DNA of 64,000 bases from Neurospora tetrasperma FGSC 2508 (GCF_000213175.1 NW_009799100.1:1818705-1882704), one strand, 5' to 3'. Numbered from the stretch's first letter, positions 48,041 through 59,575 are shown. The notes: generated by a model from the letters alone, not told the origin. Program-made: numbers and translations.

Positions 48041-48118
48041 GGCTTAGGACAAGCTCAGGGCCAGGGACAAGGGTTACAAGGACAGGGACAAGGGCAGGGG
48101 CATTCAGGGCGTATGTAA
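48041..48118 (+). other. in-frame GQ-repeat frame after the PAG1 stop
   Basis: Directly after the TAA the same frame stays open for 25 codons to a second TAA. It reads as Gly/Gln repeats (GLGQAQGQGQGLQGQGQGQG and a short tail), matching the low-complexity Gln/Gly/Ser style of the PAG1 C-terminus. It may be a former C-terminal end cut off by a new stop, a read-through extension, or a base-call problem at the stop. Confidence 0.45.
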
Positions 48119-49441
48119 TCAGTCGCGAGCGCAGACTCCGCTACATATTCGCGGGGGAGCTGCAGATGATGTGATAAGATATAAAGGGGAGATAGTCCGG
48201 GGAATGCGGTGCTTTTCTTCATCTTTGTAACTGGAGTACATACGTGGGGTAATAGGATATGGGAAAGCGCTTGGGATGAGGGATACCATGGGAGGAATTG
48301 TCTTGCTTTTACATGGGATATATGGTAGGCTGTGTATGTTGAATGAAACTCTCACGGATTTGGACAGTCGCAATTACTTTCTGTGGTGGTCACACTACTG
48401 TCAGTGACCATCTCCCATTGTCGATTGTCGAGAGGGAGGGAGGCATGAAAGGGGCGCCTAAAACCGGAGATTAAATATACTCGTTCGGACACAACCCCCG
48501 TCATGGTGACCGGAGGCGTCTTCCTCAACCCTCCTGAACCACAAGCCTCTGATTCCGATAGTAGGCTGCCGGAGATCACAATTCTATGCTTTTGTTTCCG
48601 AACAATTTGTCTTGTCTGAGCGGTGAGCATTCTCTTCAGCTTCCTCTTGCAGTCAGCCATGTGATCGGACCACCGCAGATACACTGTCGAGTGAATCTCG
48701 ATGCCGTGCGTGGCTCTTGTCGCTTTCTGGTATTGATATTCGCAGTTGACCCACTCAGCTAGACGTCTATTGGCGGTTCGCTGCGAGTACGATAGGGCTG
48801 AAGGCCTTCCTGTCCCATCTCATCTTCTCCCTCCAATCACCACCACCGGAACTGTTTTGGTGCTTTCCGTCACTCAATCCACGCCGTTCAGCCAGTTGGA
48901 AAGCAATAAATGGATCATCAGTGCTAAGCTGATCCGATCGACGACGCCAGGGAGTCGGTGTCGCCTACGAATACTGGCCTAGCCCTAGCAGGCAAGTACG
49001 GCGTCGATAAGGTTCCCTGTGCTTCTAGGTATACGTGTATTCGTACCTCTACTACCGTGGGTTGTTCCTTGGACCGGCGACATACACGTGTAGAATCCTC
49101 TGATTTCCGGCTCCGCCATCGTCTGATCAGGTGTCGTGCCGACGCTCCTCTCGCCGTTCTTTTTTTTTTTTTGTTTTTTTGTTTTTTTTTTTCCGAGTAA
49201 CGACTTTCGCACGTCTCTTCTCTGCTACATCCGTTTCATCGTGTTTCTAATAGCAACACGCCACTTGACCTATCACGAATCTGCTGTTGTTGTTTTTTTT
49301 TGTTCCCGCACGCGAGCGAGCTATTAGGCAGTCAATTCGATTTGGGATTCTGGTAACTGGGTGCGGTAGACGCATATCCAACCACTGTATACCTTCCAGG
49401 GATTTTCGCCCTGTGGACTTTTGGGGCGTTCAGCAGCAATC
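48119..49441. other. gene-free stretch between PAG1 and the Zn2Cys6 gene
   Basis: About 1.3 kb with no supportable gene. A 110-codon minus-strand frame at 48352-48684 shows no features. It should contain the PAG1 3' UTR and the regulator's promoter with a long pyrimidine tract. Confidence 0.45.
49160..49192 (+). repeat. poly-T tract upstream of the Zn2Cys6 gene
   Basis: A 33-bp run of T broken by two G, about 250 bp before the ATG. Long dT tracts often keep fungal promoters nucleosome-poor; that role here is inference. Confidence 0.8.
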
Positions 49442-51802
49442 ATGGTCAGGGCAGGAAGGCAAAAGGTCAGAACGGGCTGCTATACATGCAAGTGCGTAAC
49501 TTTGTTTATTCTATCTTGCATCCCTTCCGGTCCCTTCGGTTCTCTTGAAGCGCTTATCATCTACATATCCCTACCCACTTCATACAATGAGGCTACTTCG
49601 CTCGGACCTGCCCCATATGCTGTTGGCATGATGTAACACATAAACCATACTACCACTGAGTCACCACATCCCAGCCTTGCCCTACCGAGCACCGCAACCG
49701 TCATGATGGCACTCAACAGATACTCGGCGTCTCACCTCGGTCCATTCTCATATATATACCTACCTGCTGCTCGCTATGAGAGAATCAGAGAAGGATCCAT
49801 AGGCTAACAAAGAGCACGCTGCCCTTTGCACTTGCTCCGTCATGACAGGATCCGCAAAGTAAAATGTGACGAGACCAAGCCGAGCTGCCTCCGCTGCACC
49901 AAGACAGGCCGCAGGTGTGATGGCTATCCAGCCGCTCCGTTGCATTCGCAGTCATGGCAGGAGCTCTTGGCCAAACGGCCCATCATCCCGGCCATGACGC
50001 ATCGTCACAACTCCCAGGAGGGCCGCGCCCTCGAGTTCTACCGGTGCGTGCTCGCGCCCACCTTCTCCGGCTCCCTAGACGACGACTTCTGGACCCACGT
50101 GGTCAGCCGTGCTAGCTACCAGAATCCCGTCGTCCGCCATGCCGTCGTTGCCATCAGTTCCATCTGCGAGCTCATCGGCGACCCCAGCGTCAAGGGGCAA
50201 GCCCTCGTCAAGTTCCCAAAGGGTCGATATGCCATCGGCCACTATAACCGCGCCCTCCAGGATATATCCAAGACGGATGATGAGGCCATGGTCATCTTTG
50301 TCTGTATTTTGTTCGTCTGTATAGAAATCCTTCAGGGCAACCGTGAGGCGGCCATCTCTCACTGCCATCATGGCGTCCAGATCCTTAACCAGCTGAACGG
50401 GGGCAAGAGCAAAGTAAACTCGTCAAGTTCCATCTTGTCGCGGGACCAGCTTCTAAACCCCTTTGCCCGTCTGAGCATCTTCCCCTTCTTCTATGGCAGC
50501 ACAGTGGACGTCTTCCCCAACCTTCTCCGGCACGGGTCCGAGGCGCCAGAGTCAGACGGTACCTACGGCTCCTCCTCCGCCGCCACCTCGGCATCCGACA
50601 GCGCCCTAACGGTGCTCGACGAGCTACGCTCCGGTCTCGACCTCCTCGTCGCGCGAGCCATGCGCTTCCTCCGCTCCGCCGACCTCTACCGGATCGGGCC
50701 TTCGCGGCACGTGCCCGTCCCCTCCCACATCCTGACCGAGCAGGCCAATCTGACCAAATCGATCGATGACTGGCTGGTCCGCTTCACCATTTTCAGCGCA
50801 CTGCACTCGCCCACCGAGGACGCGGCGGGCTTGTTCTACCAGATGCGCATGAAGAGCTACATCACCAAGATCTGGATTGCCACGGCGCTCGACCGTACCG
50901 AGATGGTGTACGACCGGTTTGTTCCCCTGTTCCGCGAGATCGTTGATATGGCCGGCCGCTATCTGGTCGCCGAGAAGAGCCGACCGCGAGGACCGTCACC
51001 ACCTCGGGCAACTACTGCCACCGAAGAGGATGGTGGTCCCGCATCCCCGACCAACGCCAACGCCCAGAAACCCCGTTTTGTCTATGAAATGGCTTACCTC
51101 CCTATGCTCTATTTCGTTGTCATGCGCTGCCGGCACCTCGAGACCCGCGTGACTGCTTTAGAGCACATGACCACCCTATCAGCGTTGCACCAAGGACTCT
51201 GGGACTCAACACTAACCTTTTGCATCGGCTGGCGACTCATTGAAATCGAGCATGGCGCTGACCGGGAGACACTCTTGCTAGCCATGGCGCAGGCAAAGAG
51301 TTTTGGGCAGTCCATGTCCCGTACTTATTCTCGTCTAGCACCAGATTCCAATTCGTTGGTGGGGAGGATGATGCCCGGGACGACACCGATGCCCCCCGAC
51401 AGGATGAGACTAAGGGAGTGTGTGATTACAGGTGATCATACCGTGGAACAAAAGGATAGCCCGGGCTCGGGCTTGAGGACGGGGTATAGAAGGGTCATTT
51501 TTCATGTGTGGAAGCCGGAGCGTGAGGGCGGGGTGGGCACGTTTGAGGAGTGGGTGCCGATTTCGGAGCCGCCGCCGATGAGGGATATGTGTTATGACTA
51601 TGAGTTTGCGCAGGCGGCGGCGGCGGAGACGGAGGGGAATGAGTTGGTTGAGGTCAAGTTGGAGCCTAGCTTTGGTTTGAGCTTTGTTGAGGCAAAGCCC
51701 AATTTCGGCTCTTATTATGTTGATTCGAGAGGGGACCATGATCTACCGACTAGAACTATGCCCCCGGTTTATGATGGCTTGAGGTTGGAGGCTGTGGTGT
51801 AG
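49442..51802 (+). CDS. Zn2Cys6 fungal transcription factor
   Basis: A nuclear regulator with an N-terminal binuclear zinc cluster. Two exons, 49442-49491 and 49849-51802, joined by a 357-bp intron, give 667 residues. The zinc cluster is split by the intron: the first two Cys (GCYTCK) are in exon 1 and the rest (KCDETKPSCLRCTKTGRRC) in exon 2, giving the full C-x2-C-x6-C-x6-C-x2-C-x6-C spacing. The remainder is helical, in the style of the fungal-specific regulatory domain, with a motif RALEFYRCVLAPTFSGSLDD near residue 70. No target is evident. It converges on the xanthine dioxygenase gene (426 bp between stops). It is too short to be UaY/PCO-1 itself. Confidence 0.9.
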
Positions 51803-52228
51803 TGTAGATGGAGATAATGATGGTACCGGTGTGATGGTGACTCGGATGAGGGAGAAGTTTCCATTTATTTTCTATGTGGACATGAGATAATGGGAGGTTT
51901 GGATTCTTGTCAAAAGAATAATGGGCAACCGGATAAGGGGCAAATGGGTCTTTAATAACTTGGAGAATACCCGATGCAGAAATGGAGGTGTTCTTCTTGG
52001 CTTAGATCTGAACCCAAAAACGCCGGTTGCAGCATATTGCAGGGTAAGTCCGTTTGGCTCGTTGATAGAAATTTCTGTATTCATAGGAGCGGACAACGGA
52101 ACTAAGTACTTGAGTATAGGGAAATTTGTAGTCAAAAGGGCTACTGAGCGACGTATCGAAACCCATAGAGTAAAGACAACAGACTACATCGTTAAGGTCT
52201 TTATCATCATTCATCAACTCCTCCCATT
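51803..52228. other. convergent 3' flanks of the Zn2Cys6 and xanthine dioxygenase genes
   Basis: 426 bp between converging stop codons. A plus-strand frame crosses it and runs into the antisense of the dioxygenase gene; I regard it as chance. Confidence 0.5.
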
Positions 52229-53691
52229 TCAAGCAGCAACACCAACCTCTACCGCCCCCATCCTCAGTTCAGGAAGGCTTTCCTGCTTGGTAACCTCCAC
52301 AACCCCTTCTTCCTGTTCTGCATGTACCAGCTCCTCTTCTTTCTCCTCCTCCTCCTCCTCCTCCTCCAACTCCTCCGGCCCCATCGGGAACTCACTCCCA
52401 GCAATATTGCACTGCCTAAACAACCTCACCTCGCTCTCCTCAAACGCTCCCACAACACTATGCAACGTGCCCCTATTGTGAAAGATGACCAAATCGCCCT
52501 CCTCCCAGTCATGCGCATACACCAAGCCCGGCGCAATCCCCGGCCTCTGTAATCCATAAACAATCTCCCTCACTTCCTTCAAATCCTCCACCACCGTCCC
52601 ATCCCCAAGGTGTAGCCTCCTCACCGCGCTAGGATGTACCTGCAGCGCCAGCTTCCCCGTCACGGGATTCCGCCAGCACATGGGCAAGATCTGGATTTTG
52701 TCCTCTTCAATCTCGGGCAGTTCCTCCAGTGGCATCTCCTTCCCCTCCGACACTAAGCCCAGACCGGTGCTGCGTGACTTGGCGCTCGACATCCACACGT
52801 ACGGATGCGGCGCATACTCGACGCGGGTCGAGCGCGCAAAGGCTTTTTGCGCTTCCGAGAGGATGTCGTACATCTTGTACCCGGACACGAAAGCGGTGGT
52901 GCCGAGGGGAACATCCAGCTCGTCGCCGGTGCCGTCGTCGTAGACGCACATCTGCCTGCGACCTTTGGGGACCTTGACGGCTAAGAGCGTGGTCACCATG
53001 GGAGGGGCGCGGGCGACGCCGCCGTAGAGAGCGGCATCGATGTGCCACCGGTAGAAACGCGTGTGGGTGAGGTCGTGGGAAGCGGGGATAGAGGTGGAGT
53101 GAAATGTGCGGTGGTGAGGGTGGCGGAGCTGGATGTTGGACAACCCTTCGTAGGTGGGGACGAAGCCGTTGCCGATGACTTGGACTTGGGGCTGGTGCGG
53201 GATGGTCTTGAGGTCGGGGTGGAGGATGGATTTGCTGCCAACCGAGCCCGAGTCGGTGTTGCCGTGGCCGTAGAGGGGGGCGGCGAGAGGGTCGAAGCGT
53301 TGCGTTAGTTCGTACTGGGCGCGCGGGCTGACGTGGGATTGGGACTTGATGACGAGGACTTGGTGGGTGAAGAGGGCGGTGCGGAGGATGGCGAAATCGC
53401 GGTCTGTTTTGGGATATAAAGTCAGTATGGATGGGTTTGAAACAAGGAACAAAGCCAGGCTTCAAGCTGAGTGGTGGCCTTACCGAGGAGGTTACCGATT
53501 TTACGGGTATTCTCCCATGTGAATGGTAGATATCAAATTGCCATGACGACGAGTAACGAGTTTCACGTTGATGCAGCCTTACCAGTTAAGTTCTCAATGT
53601 CGACTCCTGTTACCGTAGCTCCAAAGTCGAGCTTGGAGCCCTCGGGATGGGCAAGGGGGGTGATGACGGGTACGGTAGTGTCGGAAGCCAT
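52229..53691 (-). CDS. xanA: alpha-ketoglutarate-dependent xanthine dioxygenase (TauD/TfdA fold)
   Basis: XanA-type enzymes hydroxylate xanthine to uric acid using Fe(II), oxygen and 2-oxoglutarate, an alternative to xanthine dehydrogenase in fungal purine use. The simplest model has exons 53691-53583 and 53403-52229, 427 residues. The HxD metal motif is in RFYRWHIDAALY (His157, Asp159), close to the H149/D151 reported for Aspergillus XanA. A distal His lies in GDLVIFHNRGTLHSVVG and the anchoring Arg in EVRLFRQCNIAG. LALQVHPSAVRRLHL and RVEYAPHPYVWM are typical of this subgroup rather than taurine dioxygenases. The C-terminus is a Glu-rich tail, which is unusual. The promoter has UaY- and GATA-type sites, supporting the call. 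An extra internal exon near 53480-53510 is possible. Confidence 0.78.
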
Positions 53692-53845
53692 TTTGGATAG
53701 ATTATTGTTTTGGTACGGTGTGACAGTCGTATATGGTGCCAAGAACTTGAGATGCACTTGATGCTATCAACTAACTTCAGACTCCAAGAGAACGGTGACA
53801 GGCCGTCATTTGTTACTTTTATACTTGAGATGCAAGCCCCCCCTC

Positions 53846-53858
53846 CTATCAGTTATCT
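53846..53858. promoter_or_regulatory. two adjacent GATA (AreA/NIT2-type) sites
   Basis: On the minus strand, the coding strand of xanA, these read TGATAG (53851-53846) and AGATAA (53858-53853), both matching HGATAR, about 155-167 bp upstream of the xanA start. Paired GATA sites of this sort are what AreA/NIT2 prefers in nitrogen-controlled promoters. Confidence 0.55.
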
Positions 53859-53884
53859 GATGTTGCAGCCGTCTCATGGTGGAG

Positions 53885-53898
53885 TCGGCCGAGTCCGA
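53885..53898. promoter_or_regulatory. UaY-type TCGG-N6-CCGA site
   Basis: The sequence TCGG-CCGAGT-CCGA fits exactly the known binding consensus of the purine activator UaY (PCO-1 in Neurospora). It lies 194 bp upstream of the xanA ATG and about 30 bp from two GATA sites. Confidence 0.65.
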
Positions 53899-54653
53899 TG
53901 ACGGCACAATGCACACATATGCGAAAAAGGCGGGGAGGCGGCGGGCGATCCTCAGGAACACGGGCATGCCCACATCCGGGAAGTTGGGAACTGTAGTCTG
54001 CAGTGCGGCTGCCCGGTTAGTGTACGCTATGTAGTGTACTGTGGTACAGTATGTGACTGCAGTGGTATTTGGTCCAGGAGACAACGGCGATCACTGACTG
54101 AGTGACTGTTCCCCACCGCTGCAACCACCAAGAGATAACGGACGGGGTTCTGGCTGTATCTCCTTGGCGGACCTTCCATACCTCTACCGGCCAACGGCGC
54201 CATCCGGCAAACAGCGATCAATGTTGCCCACCGCATTTTGCAGCCTTCATACACAGCCCGACGGCGGTTTGCTTCATGTTTTTGTGTTATCGGTCTGTAG
54301 GTATCTGCAAATGTTAATTGCACCAAACCGCATTATTATCTATACGATGGTTGATAAGTGAGTGGGCTTCCGTTGTTAGCTAGCTCCGTTATTGCCGATG
54401 TGACGCTACGATAAGGCCAAGGCCGGAATGCCGCCACGAATTCATGACAGGCGAGAATTACAGGTCCATTTTAAAAGGAAGAAGACGACTTCGATGCATC
54501 TCGGTTGAAAATGGTGGAAGAAGATGTCGAGGCATCGTGGGGAAGACGAGTAGGAAAGGGGAATAGTTCGGCTACCCGCGGGTCAATTTAGTGCAGTCAA
54601 GAACTGGACACTATATGCTTGAGATTTGGCCTGAAAGAGTAACCATTCAAAAA

Positions 54654-54742
54654 CCCCTTGTGGTGTAGTTGGCTATCACGTTCGGCTGTAATTGTCTAGA
54701 TTGTATACCGAAAGGTCACCGGCTCGATTCCGGTCGAGGGGA
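54654..54742 (+). tRNA. tRNA-Tyr: tRNA-Tyr (anticodon GTA) with 15-nt intron
   Basis: The 89-nt gene folds to a full cloverleaf. The acceptor stem pairs CCCCTTG with CGAGGGG, keeping the C1:G72 pair that identifies eukaryotic tRNA-Tyr. The D arm is GTGTAGTTGGCTATCAC, the anticodon stem TTCGG/CCGAA, and the T stem ACCGG/CCGGT around CTCGATT. The anticodon GTA lies at 54688-54690, and the intron 54692-54706 sits one base after it, as expected; nearly all nuclear tRNA-Tyr genes have an intron. Discriminator base A is at 54742, followed by T runs. Confidence 0.93.
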
Positions 54743-55129
54743 ATAACTTTTACCACCTTTTTGGCTTCTTATGCTTTGCCGTTTTATCCTTTTTGTTTGT
54801 GCAACTATTCCCCTTTTGCTCCGTTGTGTGATTTTTCTTTTCGTAGTTGACTAGCAATTTTCTTGTCTATCATTGTCGCTCATCCTCTTTTTTTTTTCTT
54901 TTTTTTTTTTTTATGAAATGTTGTTGTCCTTGAACATTTGATGATGGTTACATCACCAGGTCTTCAGTTAATCAACTTGAAAAGAACATTGTCCTATAAC
55001 GCAGGCATAACATCAGACAAAGTGCATCGAAGTGAGCTGAATGCAGTGGTTTCTCATCCAGATAGAATTCACGAGTACTACGAAACAGATTACATCCAAC
55101 AATATCGGGTATCACCATCCTCCTCATGG
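54743..55129. other. gap between tRNA-Tyr and the GH125 gene
   Basis: AT/pyrimidine-rich sequence with a long poly-T stretch at about 54889-54912; on the minus strand that is poly-A near the 3' end of the mannosidase gene. No gene seen. Confidence 0.55.
54748..54762 (+). terminator. RNA polymerase III T-run terminators of tRNA-Tyr
   Basis: TTTT at 54748-54751 and TTTTT at 54758-54762 follow the tRNA within 20 bp. Confidence 0.75.
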
Positions 55130-56959
55130 TCAAGGTTCATAAGGTGTCGCATCCTTAAAGATAAGATGCGGCTTGCGCTTCGCGATATCCAAGATTGTAT
55201 CCGCAAAGACTCCGTTTGCCCAAGCGAACCAGCTTCCTAAGTGTCGCAAAAATCATGTCAGCTTTGTTCACGTCTCCCGACCATCCTGTCCTGGGCTGGA
55301 AGAGTTCTTACGCGTATAAGAATGCGACCAGTTCACATCAATGCTCTCATGAATCAACCCAAGCTTGCTCGTGTTCAAAACCAGGTTCAAGCACTTCATG
55401 ATTTCATCGTCATCATCTGATGTCTGTGCCTGCACCAAAAGGCTCATGGGCCATGCATTCTGCAGGCCGATATGTGGGCCTCCGATGCCCATAAACTCTC
55501 TTCTCTCCAGGTAGTACGGATTGCCGTTCTTCTCCAGCAGCATCTTGCGCGTGTTCTGATATGTCGTGTCGCCTACCGAGACATAGCCCATCAGCGGCAG
55601 CGCCAGTAAGCTAGGATAGTTGGCATCGTCCATCATCAAGGCGCTACCGTAGCCGTCAACCTCATACGCAAACACGTCGCCGTACTTGCGATGGTGGACC
55701 ACGCCGTGTTCCCAGATACCCTCCGTGATCGTCTTACTCCATGCTTCCGCTGTCTCTGCCCGTGTCACATCCTTTTTATTCCCCGTCGTCCTCAACAGAG
55801 CCGCAGTCCGCTTGAGCTCCGTAGCCATCTGCGCATTGGCAGGGATGAAGAAGCCGAAGATGGTGGCATCGTCGCTGGGCCGGAACGCCGAGCGGATCAG
55901 CCCCGTTCCGTTGTTCAGCGGGTTGCCGATTCCGCCAAGATTCAGTGTCTCGGTGCCCGTGTCGGTGCGTCGCTGAAATGTGTACTGGTTGCGCCGGTAC
56001 GAGCCCGTCTCCGTGTCAAACGTGCTCTTGCTTTGCGCCTCGAGAACGTCAAACACCGAGTCCAGCGCCTTGTACCACCGCGCATTGAGGAAGGCGGTGC
56101 TCTTGGTGTGGGCGTAAAAGGCGTTGGCCAGCGCGAGAAAGTGCGCGAGCGAATCTAGCTCGTACTTGCACTCGAAGACGGAGGAAGGGTCAAAGGCCGG
56201 GTGAACGGTGTCGTCTTGGCCGTTCAAGGTGACAGGCAGCCCGGAATGGGGCGGTGGCTGGAAGGCATTGCAATAGGGCGACTCGATCACGTACTCGCTT
56301 TGGGTGTTGATGGCGCCGAGGATGAGGTCGAAGATGGCCTTATCCTTGGAAGCCAGCTTCTGATACGGCTTCAGCTGGTTGGTGCTGTCACGTAGCCACT
56401 CGGCCAGAATGTCGCCCGTGATGATGAATGACTGCGGCCCTTCCCACTTGCCTGGGTCCTCGTACGTACCAGTCCATGGATCATCGTCGACAGGGCTGTC
56501 AGTCACCGTCGTCGTCTTCCTCTTTTCCTTACCGTCCCTGCCATTGGTATGGAATTTGACGGTGGTATCCGTAGTAGATGGAAAAGTGTTTTCGAAAAGA
56601 CGTGCAAGGTCAGGGTTCTTCATGCGGGATGTGACATCCTTGATAACCTTCTCGATGGCGTCAGACTGAAAGGTCCGGCACCTGACATGAGGGCGCTGGA
56701 AAGGGAGGGAGAGAGGACCTTCGCTATAGGGCCGGCTGTCCACACGAATTAGCGACTGCGCCTTACCCAAGGCATGCTGAACTCACTGGGGATAAGTGGC
56801 ATAGGATGCATAGTCTGGGCAAGCAGTCTCGTCGAATTTGCCCTTGATTGGCACCTGGTCCATATCCCATTTGAGCTCTGATGCCTCTACCACTGCCGGC
56901 CTCAGCAGAGGTATCGACCAAGGCAATAGCAGCGATAGCCAGGAAGTGGCGCGAGTCAT
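55130..56959 (-). CDS. GH125 exo-alpha-1,6-mannosidase family protein (Mug157-like)
   Basis: GH125 enzymes remove alpha-1,6-linked mannose and are thought to act on fungal cell-wall or N-glycan mannan; the fission yeast member is Mug157. Three exons (56959-56787, 56735-55312, 55236-55130) give 567 residues. An N-terminal hydrophobic segment (SWLSLLLPWSIPLLRP) looks like a signal peptide or anchor. Family motifs are YPHRPYSEGPLSLPFQRP, the DILAEWLRDSTNQLKPY catalytic-site region, SPYCNAFQPPPHSGLP, YEVDGYGSALMMDDANYPSLLALPLMGY (in pieces) and, at the end, SWFAWANGVFADTILDIAKRKPHLIF. The last exon was recovered by splicing out 55311-55237, since reading on gives an early stop in a non-family tail. 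Confidence 0.88.
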
Positions 56960-57799
56960 AGCACTGGCTGACGTATTTCTGAACTGTTGGTTATATGGCT
57001 GCCAACGTGGTGATTGGAGCGGCTTCGCAGCTTGGATGGTTCAACTTAAGTGGTGGTGATATGGGGAATGCTTCTTGGACTCGCGATCCTTCTTGCAGAT
57101 GAGAAGATTGACCCAAGCCAAGAACCAAAGCTCTGGGGCAAGAGGCTAATCATGGGTAAACCGAAACCTCGAAAAACGAAAGGGAGCAACAATACAACGT
57201 TTAGCTTGCCAACCTCCACTTGGTATGTATGAGCGAGTGACGTCGGAGCGAGACGGGAACTCGAAACCGCGATGTCCACGAGACCACTAGAATAGTGATT
57301 GCCTCCCTGCAGTTCCCTAACGTGTAACGTCTTGGCGGGGAAATAGAGTTCTGTTAGTTGCTGTCAGTGATTTCGTGCTGTAGCGGGGTGGCAGGCACAA
57401 GCCGAGAGGGCTCCAATGTTTAAGTTACTAACAGCATACTAACAACAGGAGCAAAGTGTAATTACACCAAGCCATGCTAATCAGGGCGCAACATCCTACA
57501 CACATTCTTCATAACCAAATCCTTTCCTGATTACAACAATTATCTGTATCGAGTTATGAGAGAGGTACTCTCCCAGCAAACCATTTCAGGCCTCCGTCCT
57601 CTGCCACCGATTTCAGAATCGTTTTGTGCTGACTAGATCGCGTAGTTCCTTTGCATGATACTTGATGCTTGATGTGCCTCGCCGCTCGTTGTCCTCTGTT
57701 CAGACAACTTTCAAATTCAAATGCAAATCCATGCAACGATGTTTGATACATCGAGGGATAGCCTGATATCCTAGCCACGTCGCTGAAAATTTAATTTTC
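56960..57799. other. intergenic region between the GH125 and Clr2-domain genes
   Basis: 840 bp without a supportable gene. It should contain the GH125 promoter and the 3' UTR of the Clr2-domain gene, both on the minus strand. Confidence 0.5.
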
Positions 57800-58988
57800 C
57801 TAGAAGCCCTCGTCCATCCCCTCCGGTGCGGCGAACATCGCATTCACAGCCATCCCCAACGTGTCAGCGCGCGTCGGGGCACGACCATTGAATTTGCCAC
57901 CTCCGCTATGGGCTCGGTTGTTCAGGTATGCGTGCGCATCCTCCACAACCCCTTTCTGGACCGACGCTGTGAACCGCGCCGGGTCAATAATGTTCATCAA
58001 CCGATGCGTCACATAGAATCGGCCCAGAGTGTCAACTTCAGTCCGCACCGCGTCCCGCTCAACTAACGCCCACCCCCATCGCGCCTTGTTGTACTTTTCG
58101 ATCTCGTTTCTTGACATGACCTCTTCAATAAAGACTGGACCCAAGGACTCCGGGGCGACCACGTTGGGTGGCATGGGCGGAGTAGACCGGACGGTCTGGA
58201 AAAGATTACCCTTAAACCGGATATTCATCCCGTGGGTATCCGTAGCAATCTCCGATACAAGCATGACAGCGTTCGTCTCAGTACCACCATTGTTCTGGCC
58301 GTTGCCAACATGGCCTCCAACGACGCGTACAGGATCCCCGACACGGATCATTTCAGCCCCGAGATAGACTCCTTCGTGGAAGAGGGTATCTTGGGCGCCA
58401 CTGACGTTCGAATTGTTCAGTTTGTTGAATGTGGAATAGCAATCATTGATGTACTTGGCCGCCAACTTTGACGCTTCGAGTCCGACGGTCTGCCTGGCGA
58501 TGTCTAGCTGACTGGGATCCGTGAGGCCCAGACTCTGACAATATTGGACCGAGAAGGTCGGCCAGTCGATCGAGTCGTATGTCCGGTTCGCCAAGCTCGA
58601 GAAGTTCTCGCCAACACCTGGTACACTGAATGTGAGGAACGGGCGCATGGACTTGGCGTCGATATAAAAGCTTTGTTGTCCCAACGTCCGGTGGCCCAAC
58701 GGTGCCACCAAGAAGTTAAAGGCCGCGTCTGGCGCAGGGCCTGGCGTTTGCCTCTTGGGAGCAATCGATAGGATCACGCCGAGCCTCCAAGCCTGATGCT
58801 TGTACCAAACCAACTCGCCTGCGCGGAAGACATTTGTGAGACTTGTAACCCCTGGGGCCGCAAATACCTGTGCCTGAGGGTTGCCCTGAGCTTGCTGCTG
58901 TCCCTGTTGCTGGTGTTGTTGCTGTTGAGTTTGTTGCATGATTTGTTGCGCCTGTTGCGCCTGTTGCATCTGTTGATTTTGTTGTTGT

Positions 58989-59019
<31 letters not shown>

Positions 59020-59575
59020 CATGCTCTTTCTGCTGCTGCTCCTGCTGTTTTTGCTGCTGCTCTATTTGCAGCTGCCTTTGCTTTTGCCCTAGTACCTGTT
59101 GGATTTTCTGTGCGTGTTGTTGATCGGTTTGCCTCAGCTTCTGAGACTCGATCATCTTGCAGCACAGATCGCAGGAACACTGACTGTAGCCAGTGTGGTT
59201 GCTGAGCAGGAAGAGGGCGTGCAAGACGAAGTCACCGGGAGTCCGATAAACAGCCTTGCGGCCAGCCGGGTGACCGTATAGGTAGTAGTCTCTACCACCG
59301 TCCTTTCGGATGGCGCATCGCAGCTCGTACTCCTTGGGTAGAACGGCGAGCTTGTACTGCTTGTCGATTGGGAGGCCGAGTTGATGCTGCAAATGACCAC
59401 CGATGATGACTTCCCAACGTTCAAGCTGCGCAACGTCCTGGTCCTCCTTGGGATCTAGTGCATTGTGGTCGAGGTTATCGTATCCCTTGCCATCACTGCG
59501 TGCGATCGTCAAGCCAAAGTAAAGATTCTTATCCTTGTCGTCGTCTTGGCCGTTGGAAGCCGACATGGTGACCAT
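57800..59575 (-). CDS. Clr2-like transcriptional silencing protein (cryptic loci regulator 2 domains)
   Basis: In fission yeast Clr2 is part of the SHREC nucleosome-remodelling and deacetylase complex that silences heterochromatin. This single-exon protein has 591 residues. The N-terminal region (about 45-150) has WEVIIGGHLQHQLGLP, YYLYGHPAGRKAVYRTPGDF and a Cys cluster, CSCDLCC, resembling the Clr2 N-terminal domain. A long Gln-rich stretch (about 160-240), encoded by CAG/CAA repeats, separates it from a C-terminal region starting FRAGELVWYKHQAWRLGVIL, a BAH-like barrel entry as in the Clr2 C-terminal domain. The start ATG is 59575, with a second ATG three codons on. Assignment rests on motif memory, so it is moderately sure. 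Confidence 0.65.
58905..59085 (-). repeat. CAG/CAA (poly-Gln) coding repeat
   Basis: An interrupted CAG/CAA repeat on the minus strand encodes the Gln-rich linker of the Clr2-like protein. Its longest pure part lies near 58977-59018. Confidence 0.85.

Larger units (their letters stand above)
53692..54653. other. intergenic region, xanA promoter and upstream of tRNA-Tyr
   Basis: Besides the UaY and GATA sites I see no gene here. Short open frames on both strands have no features. Confidence 0.5.
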
